Shown: positions 1 through 8,946 of the stretch, piece by piece
Layout: each line of letters starts with the position of its first letter
How positions within the stretch are numbered: the stretch's first letter is position 1
The notes under the pieces: generated by a model
Seen by the model: only the letters and a program-made list of their open reading frames with translations
What the model was told of the DNA's origin: nothing
Databases searched by the model: none
Program-made: the position numbers and the translations under genes
Origin: Candidatus Absconditabacterales bacterium
GTDB lineage: Bacteria > Patescibacteriota > Gracilibacteria > Absconditabacterales > Absconditicoccaceae
Assembly: GCA_937923605.1 (NCBI GenBank)
Contig: CALDTY010000001.1
Coordinates: 1-64,000, forward strand
Direction of reading: 5' to 3'
DNA: 64,000 nucleotides

Positions 1-207
1 CTCATCTGAATCCTTTGAAAATAAATCAGAAATCTTTTTCATTTCACTATCAAAGAATTCAGTAGATACTTTTTTATTCCATTCACTTATCTTAGCATTT
101 ACTGGAACATAATAGAAACAGTATAATACACATAAAATGAAAAGTATAATTCTAACATAAAAAACTGGACGTCTTTTATCTCCTACTGTAATTGTATTAT
201 TTATCAT
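1..207 (-). CDS. N-terminal part of a UGA-free membrane protein (runs off left edge)
   Basis: Only the first 69 codons are present; the rest lies beyond the window. The start ATG is at 207. A short basic N-terminus is followed by a hydrophobic segment at about residues 20-40 (VRIILFILCVLYCFYYV), which looks like a signal anchor, then a charged exported stretch with a coiled-coil look. There is no TGA codon. A strong promoter lies immediately upstream (219-247), and its -10 box is only about 11 bases from the ATG, so the mRNA may be almost leaderless. I do not recognise the family. Confidence 0.6.
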   Translation of the reverse strand, partial: MINNTITVGDKRRPVFYVRIILFILCVLYCFYYVPVNAKISEWNKKVSTEFFDSEMKKISDLFSKDSDE

Positions 208-218
208 GATTTTATGAT

Positions 219-247
219 TTTATAATTTTAATATTTACATATGTCAA
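219..247 (-). promoter_or_regulatory. Sigma70-type promoter of the left-edge gene
   Basis: On the minus strand there is TTGACA (242-247), a 17-nt spacer and TATAAA (219-224). The start codon at 205-207 is so close that the 5' leader would be only a few bases. Confidence 0.6.
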
Positions 248-312
248 TTGACATATTCTATAAACAAGTTATACATATTTATTTAGTAATGTCAAGTCTT
301 TTGATCAATTTT

Positions 313-342
313 AAAAGCCCTACATAACCTGTAGGGCTTTTT
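313..342 (-). terminator. Rho-independent terminator after the ABC ATPase gene
   Basis: A 12-bp perfect stem (AAAGCCCTACA arm) with a 5-nt loop and flanking A/T runs sits just downstream of the TAG stop at 353. The A run on one side and T run on the other let it work in both directions. Confidence 0.85.
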
Positions 343-352
343 AACTTTAATA

Positions 353-1183
353 CTAATAACTTAGCATTAGATCTTCAATTGATTTAGCTAATTTCAGATG
401 ATCAGTATCGAAATCTTTCCAAGCTAAACCCAATTCTCTTAAGTCAAATTTTCCAATAAGAGTTGAATACGTTTGTAATTTGTTTTCAACTATTGGTTGA
501 CCAAGTACATAAATAACATCTGCAAGCTCTACTGCCAAATTGACATTATGAGATGAGAATATAATAGTATTATATTCATGTTCGTTACAAATCTTATCAA
601 ATGCATTTTTAGTGTCTTTTATGTTTCCTACATCCAAACCTCTAAATGGCTCGTCCATTACAAGAAAGTGACCACAACTTAATATTTGTTGAATAATCGC
701 TATTCTTTGTCTTTGGCCACCACTGAATTGATTTGGATATTTGTTTCGAATGGAATTCAAGCCCCAACTCAATAAATACGAATCAATGAGAGCTTTCTTT
801 TCATCCTCTATCATGTCTTTCTTTCTTAGAGCAAACGACAATGCTTGGTAAGCAGTTCTATCTCGAAATAATGTAGATTGTTGAGAAACATAACCCACAT
901 CACCTTCTTGAACTAACTTAGCATCATCTTCATTCTCAGAACTTGTATCTGCAATATAAATAGATCCTGTTTTGGGTTTTCGTAATCCAGCTATCAACCT
1001 GAATAAAGTAGATTTACCCGTTCCACTTCTACCTAGAATTGCAATCTTTTGGCCAGTGATACTATTCTCTCTAATTATATCAAATTCTTCTAGAGAAATA
1101 TCTTTAAGAATCACCTGATCCCCATACGCAAAGGAAATATTATCTAAATGTAGTAACTTTCCCTCTTCATTAAAATTTATCAT
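353..1183 (-). CDS. ABC transporter ATP-binding subunit, NitT/TauT-like (UGA-free)
   Basis: 276-aa cytoplasmic ATPase that would power the permease encoded just upstream. Visible motifs in order: Walker A GRSGTGKST at about residues 51-59, Q-loop region YVSQQSTLF near 98, signature FSGGQRQRIA near 153, Walker B FLVMDEP near 174 and switch His in SSHN near 210. It resembles the SsuB/TauB nitrate-sulfonate-taurine class and has the usual length. About 19 glycines are all GGN and the stop is TAG, so it reads the same in codes 11 and 25. Only one base separates it from the permease gene, indicating co-transcription. The substrate cannot be told from sequence. Confidence 0.9.
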   Translation of the reverse strand: MINFNEEGKLLHLDNISFAYGDQVILKDISLEEFDIIRENSITGQKIAILGRSGTGKSTLFRLIAGLRKPKTGSIYIADTSSENEDDAKLVQEGDVGYVSQQSTLFRDRTAYQALSFALRKKDMIEDEKKALIDSYLLSWGLNSIRNKYPNQFSGGQRQRIAIIQQILSCGHFLVMDEPFRGLDVGNIKDTKNAFDKICNEHEYNTIIFSSHNVNLAVELADVIYVLGQPIVENKLQTYSTLIGKFDLRELGLAWKDFDTDHLKLAKSIEDLMLSY

Positions 1184-1184
1184 A

Positions 1185-1982
1185 CTAATGGTTTAAACTT
1201 TTAACTGAATAAGGAAACAATCTTCTTCTCAAGAACGTTAACACAAAATCAAATGTAATTCCAATAGTAAGTATTACCAATTGAACAGCGACTACTCTAC
1301 CATGATTAGCAAATTTATCACTATTCTTAATGAGAGTTCCCAGTCCACCATTAGCAACAAGAATTGATTCTACAGTAACAACCATCATCCAAACTATTGC
1401 TAAATTTTGACGAACTGCATCCAATATGTAATCCATTCTGCCCTTAACTACTACAACCCATAAGGTCTCCCACCTACTAGCTTTCATTGATTTTGCTAAA
1501 TCATATTCTTCTTGGTCAATATCTCTTAGCATTGCTAAAAGTGTAGTGATAAGAAACGATGACATAAATATTACTAGTAAAGAATATTGCATTTTTGTAG
1601 CAGACTTAACTATGACTGCTAAGTAGAATGTTAAACCTGTTAAAGGAAGAAATCTCAATTTAGAGAACATAAAAGCTAAAGGTCTATAATAGGGTATCGG
1701 ACTTATATATACGATAATCATTGAAACAAAAGATGCAATGAGAATGGATCCTATACATAACAATAAGGAAGCACCGATATGTGTAATCAATCCCTCCGAC
1801 CAAAGCGAAGATAATCCTTCCATCACTTGAGGAATAGTTGGGAAAAGGTGTTTATCACCAAATCCAGCTACAAACCAACAAGTAAAAATAATTATCATGC
1901 ATATAGAAAATATAGATATTTCTTCTTTTCTTGAAACAGGTTCAAACGGTTTTGAATAGCGTAAAATGTTACTAAAATTCAT
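1185..1982 (-). CDS. ABC transporter permease, NitT/TauT (BPD_transp_1) family (UGA-free)
   Basis: 265-aa integral membrane permease with about six hydrophobic segments. The EAA-type coupling loop is visible at about residues 157-180 (EYDLAKSMKASRWETLW), followed by the usual NGGLG near 212. It should pair with the ATPase at 353-1183. The putative binding protein would be the membrane-anchored OmpA-domain protein encoded at 2681-4501. The start overlaps the end of the preceding gene (1972-2583) by 11 bases, typical of translational coupling. No UGA codons occur among about 13 glycines. Confidence 0.85.
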   Translation of the reverse strand: MNFSNILRYSKPFEPVSRKEEISIFSICMIIIFTCWFVAGFGDKHLFPTIPQVMEGLSSLWSEGLITHIGASLLLCIGSILIASFVSMIIVYISPIPYYRPLAFMFSKLRFLPLTGLTFYLAVIVKSATKMQYSLLVIFMSSFLITTLLAMLRDIDQEEYDLAKSMKASRWETLWVVVVKGRMDYILDAVRQNLAIVWMMVVTVESILVANGGLGTLIKNSDKFANHGRVVAVQLVILTIGITFDFVLTFLRRRLFPYSVKSLNH

Positions 1983-2583
1983 AAGCAGCGAATATTGAGT
2001 ACTTTAAGTTATTGTAATCTTCGGCTTCCCAATCATAGGAAGGAAGGAAACTTAAATACAATGTGTTATTTGAAATTTTTAAACCACTTCCTATACTTAT
2101 TCCAACACCATGCTCTCTTCTTGTTCTCAATTTCAGATAAAAAGTGTTGCCAGATTCATTTTCTATTATATTTGTCTTCAAATTTACATCCCACCAATGA
2201 TTATCATCTCCTGTACCTTTTTCAACATATGCTCCAAAGGAGAATCGATCAGAAATGTCACCGTAAATATTTAATCCGATCCTTGGGACTACATCAGTAT
2301 CTAAACCGATATATAATCCGTAAAAGATATCACCAGGCATTGTATAAAGTCCAAGACTTCCCGCTGCCCATCCAGTACCTATATACCAGTAACCAGTAAT
2401 TCCATTACTAGATTCTGATGTAAATGCAGATTCATGATAGTAAGTTAAGGTGGGAACATTTTCAGTTCCTAATGAGTCACTAGTTTCAACTCTCAGATTA
2501 TTCTCAATAAATGAGTATTTATCTTGTGAGTAACAATCTGCAAAGAGAAACATTACGATTATAGTTAGAAATATTTTTACCAC
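1972..2583 (-). CDS. Secreted beta-barrel-like protein (UGA-free)
   Basis: 203 aa. A clear cleavable-type signal peptide (MVKIFLTIIVMFLFADCYSQ) is followed by an alternating aromatic/glycine pattern of short amphipathic strands, ending in a C-terminal Phe (SIFAAYEF). This pattern and terminal aromatic residue are typical of small outer-membrane beta-barrels, for example in Bacteroidota. That is odd for a CPR bacterium, which is expected to lack an outer membrane. It lies between the ABC permease gene (11-base overlap) and the terminator after the OmpA-domain gene. All roughly 20 glycines are GGN. I do not recognise a named family; the barrel call is inference. Confidence 0.55.
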   Translation of the reverse strand: MVKIFLTIIVMFLFADCYSQDKYSFIENNLRVETSDSLGTENVPTLTYYHESAFTSESSNGITGYWYIGTGWAAGSLGLYTMPGDIFYGLYIGLDTDVVPRIGLNIYGDISDRFSFGAYVEKGTGDDNHWWDVNLKTNIIENESGNTFYLKLRTRREHGVGISIGSGLKISNNTLYLSFLPSYDWEAEDYNNLKYSIFAAYEF

Positions 2584-2622
2584 AGTACTAATTTTTAAAT
2601 TTTGTAAATATTTTTAAAAAAA

Positions 2623-2652
2623 ATAGGGCGACCACTGTCGCAGTCACCCTAT
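2623..2652 (-). terminator. Terminator hairpin between the OmpA-domain gene and the barrel-like gene
   Basis: Stem ATAGGGtGAC / GTCgCCCTAT followed on the minus strand by a run of eight T. It should separate 6382-2681 from 2583-353, or attenuate read-through into the downstream ABC genes. Confidence 0.75.
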
Positions 2653-2680
2653 GCATTAATATGCATCAAATTAATCAATC

Positions 2681-4501
2681 TTATTGAAGGAGTTGAATCT
2701 CAACTCTTCTATTCATTTTTCTGCCAGATGACGTATTATTGTCACCGATTGCCTCTGTTTCACCTTTTCCAACAACTGTTTGGAATCTTTCTAATGGTAT
2801 TCCCATTGATATCAACTGTGCAACAACTGATTTAGCTCTAGCATTACTTAACCTAAAATTGAGTTCATCATTACCTACATTATCAGTATGACCAACTACA
2901 TTTAGCTTAGTGTTTTCCGCTTGAGTTAACAATCCATAGATCTTTCTAATAGTTGCATTGGAAGATTGTGAAATATTCGCACTGTTAGTAGCAAAATTTA
3001 TACTCCATTGCCCTGTAGCAAAAACCTGTTTAGCGGTTTGAGAGTAATCTGGTTTAATAGCTGGAGTAGTCTCAACTTCATCAATATTCATCAAATAGGA
3101 TAGATTCACACCTTTACTATATGGTGTAGTAGCACCGACTTCACCAACAAAATTCATTGGATTAAGATTCATTAGATATTCACCAGTTTGGTCCCAAACT
3201 GCTTTGTATCTATTGATTCCATCAGTCTTACCGTAATATTGTAATGCATCAGCATAATTAAATACTCTACTTCCTCCTACGCTAACATTGATTCCATTAT
3301 CGTTATACTCTTGGCCATCGAACATGGTATACCAATATTGAGCATTGGTATCTTCAATTTTGTAAGTATTTTGTACACATTCTGCTGCAATCCATCTCCA
3401 TTCATCATATAATTTAATTTGATTTCCTGCGTTCAATGCAGATTTCAAAATATTAGAGATTGTCTGACGATTGTTTTGCGCATACTGTTTTACAAAAATA
3501 AGTGTAGTTGGCATTTGATTAACATAATCTTTTGTACTTGCTATTACTGCAAGTCCATCACATTCATCAAATACCATTTTATCACCGGGAGTCCATGTTG
3601 CACATCCAGTAACTGGCACATTAACTTTCTCTCCTGTAAGTCTTCCGTTTATACTTTCTTTATATTCATAAGTATATCCTTCATTCTTAGATTTGATCAA
3701 AGATTTGGCCGATTCAATGTAATCCCAATTGTCTGAGTCTCTAAAATTTACCATTCCTGGATCATAAGTATCTGGATTAGGGTTAATTTTAAGTAAATCT
3801 CCAAAAGAAGATATATAATTAACAGCAGTAACCCAGTCTCCATCACCAATAACAACATCAATTAGAGCACCTTTCATAGATTCTGGATTGGACTTCCATT
3901 CTGGAGGGCCAATCAACTTATCTTCTCCATTACTCATACCAACTGCACCAACGACTTCAAGAGTATACTTACCCTCTCCGTACTTGTCAGCTAGAGATTT
4001 ATTCATAGAGGAAACAAACCAGTTTCCACCATCTCCCATTAGCACAATTCCGGCAGCTCCTTCAGATGGATGTTGTTCACCATCATCTAATGCTTCTACA
4101 AAAGTTAGAATATCATTCTGGAAGGTTTTTATTGCATCTTGGCGGTTGACTTTTAGTCTTACACCATTTGCTTCCATTATAGAACCTTCTGTGGTCATAG
4201 GACCACCATTTGCAGCCAATAGTCCAGATTGGCAATTCCATGCATACACATCCAAATTGACAACTGGTGATAGACCTTTCTTTCTACTCACCTTTTTACC
4301 TGGTTTTGGTAACATACCTTCTTCGGTACGATTATCAAAGATACTGTTGTCGTTTTTAATTGCAGTAGCAGTTACCCCATCTTGGATATTTAACCCTGGC
4401 GCAAATTGCTTTAACAAATAGATTCCTAGGCATACTATTGCAGCAACAATAACAACTTCTGCAAATGTTCTCAATTTTCGAATTCTTAATATTTTTCCCA
4501 T
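2681..4501 (-). CDS. Membrane-anchored substrate-binding-like protein with C-terminal OmpA domain (UGA-free)
   Basis: 606 aa. An N-terminal basic stretch and one membrane segment at about residues 14-32 (FAEVVIVAAIVCLGIYLL) anchor it. A large extracytoplasmic region at about 70-480 resembles a NitT/TauT-type periplasmic binding protein (for example VDVVIGDGDWVTAV, CDGLAVIASTKDYV). The last 115 residues are an OmpA/MotB-type peptidoglycan-binding domain with NVVGHTDNVGN, LSNARAKSV and GRKMNRRVEIQL. It therefore looks like a wall-tethered solute-binding component for the ABC genes downstream. About 55 glycines include no UGA. It lies 35 bases after 4537-5688 and is followed by a terminator. The binding-domain assignment is by resemblance; the OmpA domain is solid. 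Confidence 0.75.
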   Translation of the reverse strand: MGKILRIRKLRTFAEVVIVAAIVCLGIYLLKQFAPGLNIQDGVTATAIKNDNSIFDNRTEEGMLPKPGKKVSRKKGLSPVVNLDVYAWNCQSGLLAANGGPMTTEGSIMEANGVRLKVNRQDAIKTFQNDILTFVEALDDGEQHPSEGAAGIVLMGDGGNWFVSSMNKSLADKYGEGKYTLEVVGAVGMSNGEDKLIGPPEWKSNPESMKGALIDVVIGDGDWVTAVNYISSFGDLLKINPNPDTYDPGMVNFRDSDNWDYIESAKSLIKSKNEGYTYEYKESINGRLTGEKVNVPVTGCATWTPGDKMVFDECDGLAVIASTKDYVNQMPTTLIFVKQYAQNNRQTISNILKSALNAGNQIKLYDEWRWIAAECVQNTYKIEDTNAQYWYTMFDGQEYNDNGINVSVGGSRVFNYADALQYYGKTDGINRYKAVWDQTGEYLMNLNPMNFVGEVGATTPYSKGVNLSYLMNIDEVETTPAIKPDYSQTAKQVFATGQWSINFATNSANISQSSNATIRKIYGLLTQAENTKLNVVGHTDNVGNDELNFRLSNARAKSVVAQLISMGIPLERFQTVVGKGETEAIGDNNTSSGRKMNRRVEIQLLQ

Positions 4502-4536
4502 TGTTTTAAAAATTTTTGATTAATTTAATATTGTTT

Positions 4537-5688
4537 TTAAAATAAATTTCCAAATCCACTATCATCAGCAGATTTTTCGTCTTCGGTAGGTTTGTAGTTC
4601 GGATTATCAAATTTAGTCATATTGACTTCATCAAATTCTCCACCTGTTAAACTTGCAGATAATTGATCCATTTCAGCAAATATAGCATCATTATCAATAT
4701 CAATGTCACTTGTTAATCTAGAAAAATCATTCAAGTGTCTTTTAGTTACTGCTAAATCTTGAGCTACATTTGCATTGATGACTTCAATAGCATAGTCATA
4801 TTGCCATTTATTCTTAAATTTCAATACTCCAGCTGCTGCACTTGTTGCATCCTTCATCACTCTAGCATTCTTCATTTCAACTTTGATCATTCGAATACTA
4901 GTTTCAATTGCTCTAACTTTACCTTCAATATGAGGCCTTAAAAGTCTCATTTTTCTATGAAGCTTAGCAAATGTATTTACGTGATTTGCATACTTCAAGG
5001 CTTGATTTCTTTGCTGTTGCCATTCTTGTTTGGATAAATTTGTGTTGATTGAAATTTCTGACAATTCAACTTGCAAATTTGCAGCTTCTTCGCTATTTGC
5101 TGGAGTCTTACCTTTTGTCGCTAACGACTGCAATTCATTTCTAATTTTTGAAACTCTTTTAGTACTTCTTTCTAGCTGAACCTTAAGGGATGCAGCTAGC
5201 GTCTCAGCTTCAGTAGATGCCTTCTTAAGAGTAGACTTAGTAGCATCAATAGTATCCATACCTCCAACATACTTCACTAAGCCTTTCTCATAGTCTTTCT
5301 GCATATCACTTAACTCATCAAGTGGAGCATTTCTTATGATTAATTTCTCAATAGCTGTTGAAAGCCTTCTTGCTAACTTTATTACTGGCCCAGCTAATGC
5401 TAAAGAAACTACAAGAGCTACACCAGAAGCTATTAATGTCCAAGTTACTTGAATTAGATCTATAAGGAACGGAAAGACATGATATACAAAACCATATCCA
5501 ACTCCTCCGACAAGACCTAACATCATAATCACTAGTAGTATACCTGCCAATGGGTGCTTTTTTGTCTTTTGGACAAATTTATGGCCTGACCTTTGCAAGG
5601 CTGGAACCACAGGTAACTGACTAATGGTGTCCATAAACGAGTCATCTGGCAGAGCCATTCTCGTCATTGTTTTAGTTCTTTGATTCAT
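4537..5688 (-). CDS. Two-TM coiled-coil protein, PspA/TelA-like (UGA-free)
   Basis: 383 aa. An N-terminal cytoplasmic tail is followed by two membrane segments at about 46-70 (LAGILLVIMMLGLVGGVGY) and 75-98, then a long charged coiled coil to about residue 340 and an acidic tail ending in GFGNLF. The layout recalls PspA/IM30 or TelA-like envelope-stress proteins, but no diagnostic motif fixes the family. It lies 4 bases after the coiled-coil gene 5693-6382 and 35 bases before the OmpA-domain gene, so the three look like one unit. No UGA among about 19 glycines. Confidence 0.55.
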   Translation of the reverse strand: MNQRTKTMTRMALPDDSFMDTISQLPVVPALQRSGHKFVQKTKKHPLAGILLVIMMLGLVGGVGYGFVYHVFPFLIDLIQVTWTLIASGVALVVSLALAGPVIKLARRLSTAIEKLIIRNAPLDELSDMQKDYEKGLVKYVGGMDTIDATKSTLKKASTEAETLAASLKVQLERSTKRVSKIRNELQSLATKGKTPANSEEAANLQVELSEISINTNLSKQEWQQQRNQALKYANHVNTFAKLHRKMRLLRPHIEGKVRAIETSIRMIKVEMKNARVMKDATSAAAGVLKFKNKWQYDYAIEVINANVAQDLAVTKRHLNDFSRLTSDIDIDNDAIFAEMDQLSASLTGGEFDEVNMTKFDNPNYKPTEDEKSADDSGFGNLF

Positions 5689-5692
5689 AAAA

Positions 5693-6382
5693 TTACTTTA
5701 AATGTTGATTAATTCGATTCAATGTAGTTCTTAGTTCAGATGTTATAGTGCCTGAAACAGTATCACTTGCTGCGATTGTCATTGATACTTCATTTAACTG
5801 TGTGAGATATTTCTGATCAATATTATTCAAATTTAGTCTTTTTTGATCACGTTCTTTCTCAAGCTTAGCTATTTGTTTATCAAACTTCGCTATATCATCA
5901 GTAAGAGTTTTTTGCTCTTGCTTTTGTTGAGTTAGAAGTTGCGTTTTCTTTGCTTTTCCATTCTTCTTAAACTCATCTTTTTTCTGATTTATCTGAGTAA
6001 TATATTGTTCTCCTGTTTGCAGCAGGTAATCTACAGTCAAAGATGGATTACTAGAACAAGCGAAAGCAAATGCCATCTTATATCCACTTTGATCTGTAGC
6101 TCCAGCAGCTTTTATCCCGTCATAGAATTCAAATAAATCAAATCCTGGGATATTAAGTGCCTCAAAACCTTTAGAATAAGTTGCAAGAACCTTATTCATA
6201 ATTTTTGAATCTGGAGAAACAGTAATTTCTTGCTGAACCATTGGTTCGGCACTTCCTACATTTACCGTATTGGTTGGTGTAGACTTATCTGGGAAAGTAG
6301 TTGTTTGTTGATCAGGAATTGAAGATTTATTCGCACCTTCATCAACAAGAACTAAACCTTTCAATGTTTTTAAAAAGCTCAT
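5693..6382 (-). CDS. Coiled-coil protein, first gene of the UGA-free envelope operon
   Basis: 229 aa, soluble, no signal peptide. A Pro/Thr-rich N-terminal third (residues 20-60) leads to a compact region (about 60-125) and a Lys/Glu/Gln-rich coiled coil at about 130-200. I do not recognise the family. It is first in the unit that continues with 4537-5688 and 2681-4501. Its promoter (6462-6489) gives a leader of about 75 nt containing a perfect hairpin. No UGA codons. Confidence 0.6.
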   Translation of the reverse strand: MSFLKTLKGLVLVDEGANKSSIPDQQTTTFPDKSTPTNTVNVGSAEPMVQQEITVSPDSKIMNKVLATYSKGFEALNIPGFDLFEFYDGIKAAGATDQSGYKMAFAFACSSNPSLTVDYLLQTGEQYITQINQKKDEFKKNGKAKKTQLLTQQKQEQKTLTDDIAKFDKQIAKLEKERDQKRLNLNNIDQKYLTQLNEVSMTIAASDTVSGTITSELRTTLNRINQHLK

Positions 6383-6419
6383 AATGTTATTTTATTGTTT
6401 TGTAAATGTTAACAGTCTA

Positions 6420-6437
6420 CTGAAGCTGGTGCTTCAG
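6420..6437 (-). promoter_or_regulatory. Perfect hairpin in the 5' leader of the envelope operon
   Basis: CTGAAGC-TGGT-GCTTCAG lies between the promoter and the ATG at 6382. There is no T run after it, so a terminator is unlikely. It could protect the mRNA or bind a regulator. Confidence 0.45.
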
Positions 6438-6461
6438 CGTTCTCTAACGTAGAACAAATTT

Positions 6462-6489
6462 CTTATAAGGAAATATACTTATTTGTCAA
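6462..6489 (-). promoter_or_regulatory. Strong sigma70-type promoter of the envelope operon
   Basis: Minus strand TTGACA (6484-6489), 16-nt spacer, TATAAG (6462-6467). The same box pair with 16-nt spacing precedes several other UGA-free genes in the window. Confidence 0.7.
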
Positions 6490-6678
6490 CTCTTTTGTGT
6501 GTTTTTCTTTGTTTTGCCAACAATTGTTGAGTCTCAAAAAATAGAATGAATATAAACGCTGACTTTAAATAATATATCAATTAACGCGGATGTCAAACTT
6601 TTCCTACACTTTTCATATCCACAGCTTTTAAACAAATTTAATTTCCTTACATTGTATCTAATTATTATATATATTCTT

Positions 6679-8946
6679 ATGGATTCAAAAGTTGAAAAGT
6701 ACCTAAAAGAACATCTCAATACACAACAATATGAAGCAGCTAGCTATGTAAGCTGACATAGCCTTATTCTTGCTTGAGCATGATCAGGAAAGACAAGAAC
6801 ACTTACCTACAAGATTGCTAATCTTTTGTATGGCTATAACATTTCTCAAGAAAATATCTTGGCAGTCACCTTTACAAACAAGGCTGCTGCAGAAATGAGA
6901 GAAAGATTGGAGCAGATCATCCTGGAGATGAAAAAATTAGAAAATTCACCTTCTTCTGATACACTTGGAAATGAATCAAATCATGGTGCACCTGATGATT
7001 ATATTCCTCCTGAAGCACATCTCCCTTCTTGGATGGGAGGTTGACAGCAATTTCAGTGGATATGAACATTTCATAGTACTTTTCTTAAAATTTTAAAAGA
7101 AGACATAGAATTTTTATGATTCAATCGAAAGAAAAATTTTGTTATCTATGATAGTGCAGATAGTATGTCACTTGTGAAGAGTATCATTAAAGCGAAAGAA
7201 TATGCAGATATAGTGGATGCAAAGGAAGCAAAATTTACTATTTCAAACTGGAAAAGTAAATGATATCAACCAGAGCAAGCAGGATTACATTGTGAATCTC
7301 AGTCTGAGGAACGAATTTTTGAAGTTTATCAAGAGTATCGAAAACAGTGTCAAGATTCAAACGCTGTAGATTTTGATGATCTACTATTACTTCCCAAACT
7401 ATTGTTTGATGCAAATGAAGATATTTTGACAAAATGGCAAGATAAATTTACTCATATTCTTGTGGATGAAGCTCAAGACACTAACACAATTCAGTTTGAC
7501 CTGATGAAAAAATTAAGTGGTAACAACATAGATTGAAAAAAAACAATCACATTTATTGGAGATGACTATCAATCAATATATCGCTGGAGATGAGCTGTTA
7601 TGCAGAATTTTCTAAACTTAGAAAAAATGCGACCAGATATAAAAACATTTAAATTAGAAATTAATTATAGATCATTACCACATATTGTACAAGCATGAAA
7701 TGCAATAATTAAGCAAAATAAAGCACAATATGAAAAAAATATAAAGGCTCATAGAGAAGGAGACAAACATATTCGTGTCTTTGAATTTGCAGATGAAAGA
7801 GATGAAGCAGTACAAATAATAGAAATGATTACGAAAGTAAAAGAAGAAGCAAAGAAAAAACGATGAGACTTTACTATTCTGTATAGAACAAATGCTCAGT
7901 CAGTTCCTTTTGAGCAAGTGTGTATCACTGATAGTATTCCGTACAAAGTTGTTTGAGGTCAGAAATTTTTTGAAAGAAAAGAAGTAAAAGATATACTTTC
8001 ATATATAAAATTTCTTATCAATCCTGATGATAGCCTCACCTTAAAAAGAATAATCAACACTCCAGCACGTGGTATCTGAAAGACAAGTATTGAACAATGC
8101 GAAATTATTGCAGCAAATCATATGACAACCTTAAGTAAAGTGGTATTAAATATATCAACATATGAATCACAGCTTAAACCAGCTGCATTTAAAAAACTAG
8201 TAAGTTTCAATAATATGATTCAAGAAATGCTGCAAAATCTTACTATGCAAACTCCCTCACAGTTGATTGATCAAATTGCAAAATGAATAAAATATGAACA
8301 ACATTGTATTAAACAAGACGGTAAAGATAAGGCAGAAGAAAGGATGTGAAATATTGGACAACTAATTAATATGGCTATGAAATTTTCAGATGTTTGAGTG
8401 GAAATCACTACTCAATTTCTAGAAGAAGTATCCCTAATGACAAGTATAGAAGAAACAAATACTGAGGATGCTGATGCGATCAAGATGATGTCTGTACATG
8501 GATCAAAGTGATTAGAATTTCCTTACGTTTTTATTGTCTGATTAGAAGAAAATATACTGCCTTTACCAAAGGCAAAATTTGATGACGCAGAATTGGAAGA
8601 GGAAAGAAGATGAATGTATGTTGCTATTACCAGAGCAAAAGATCACTTATTCTTGTCATATGCGGCTAGTAGAATGCAACGAGGTCAACTTAAATATAAT
8701 CCACCTAGTAGATTTATTGATGAGATACCAGAACATCTAGTAAAGAAGTACACAATGGCAAATGCTGGAGCGTATGAAGCTAAACAAACCAAGCATTGGG
8801 ACGAATGAGATCGTGTTGCCCATAAATTATTTGGACCATGAACAATACTGGAAGTGCGAGATCGTATTTGTATCGTAAAATTTGATAACCCAAAATTTAA
8901 TGTTAGAAAATTGGAAGGTAAACGACTCAAAAAATGAAGCTTGTAA
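6679..8946 (+). CDS. uvrD: UvrD/PcrA/Rep-type superfamily 1 DNA helicase
   Basis: 755-aa 3'-5' DNA helicase acting in repair and replication restart. Reading TGA as Gly restores the Q-motif region, Walker A GAGSGKTR (residues 33-40, two glycines from UGA), the Ia-region [10 protein letters not shown], Walker B VDEAQDT near 262, [12 protein letters not shown] motif III, and the late motifs [19 protein letters not shown]. The C-terminus ([11 protein letters not shown]) matches the small Tudor-like end of PcrA. A low-complexity insert (about 85-115, [18 protein letters not shown]) is unusual. The length is typical. Under the standard code the gene would look shattered. Its stop abuts the stop of the convergent gene at 8947. 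Confidence 0.95.

Larger units (their letters stand above)
6383..6678. other. Divergent intergenic region between the UGA-free operon and uvrD
   Basis: About 300 bases holding the operon promoter and leader hairpin on the minus strand. The uvrD side is AT-rich with no clear Shine-Dalgarno or RNA gene. An open frame at 6534-6719 on the minus strand overlaps the uvrD start and shows no protein-like character. Confidence 0.5.

Noticed and set aside
1995-4421. Plus-strand frames opposite the envelope operon
   Set aside because: Shadows of the 1972-2583 and 2681-4501 genes; composition rich in Cys/His/Phe, no domain.
1-6400. Left part as assembly chimera from a standard-code organism
   Set aside because: Considered because it is UGA-free, but similar UGA-free single genes with the same promoter type occur throughout the window between recoded genes, so one join cannot explain the pattern. 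Read coverage would settle it.
6679-8946. Apparent cluster of small broken genes or a pseudogene
   Set aside because: All breaks are TGA in one frame; reading TGA as Gly gives an intact helicase with every motif. The same holds for the other housekeeping genes.
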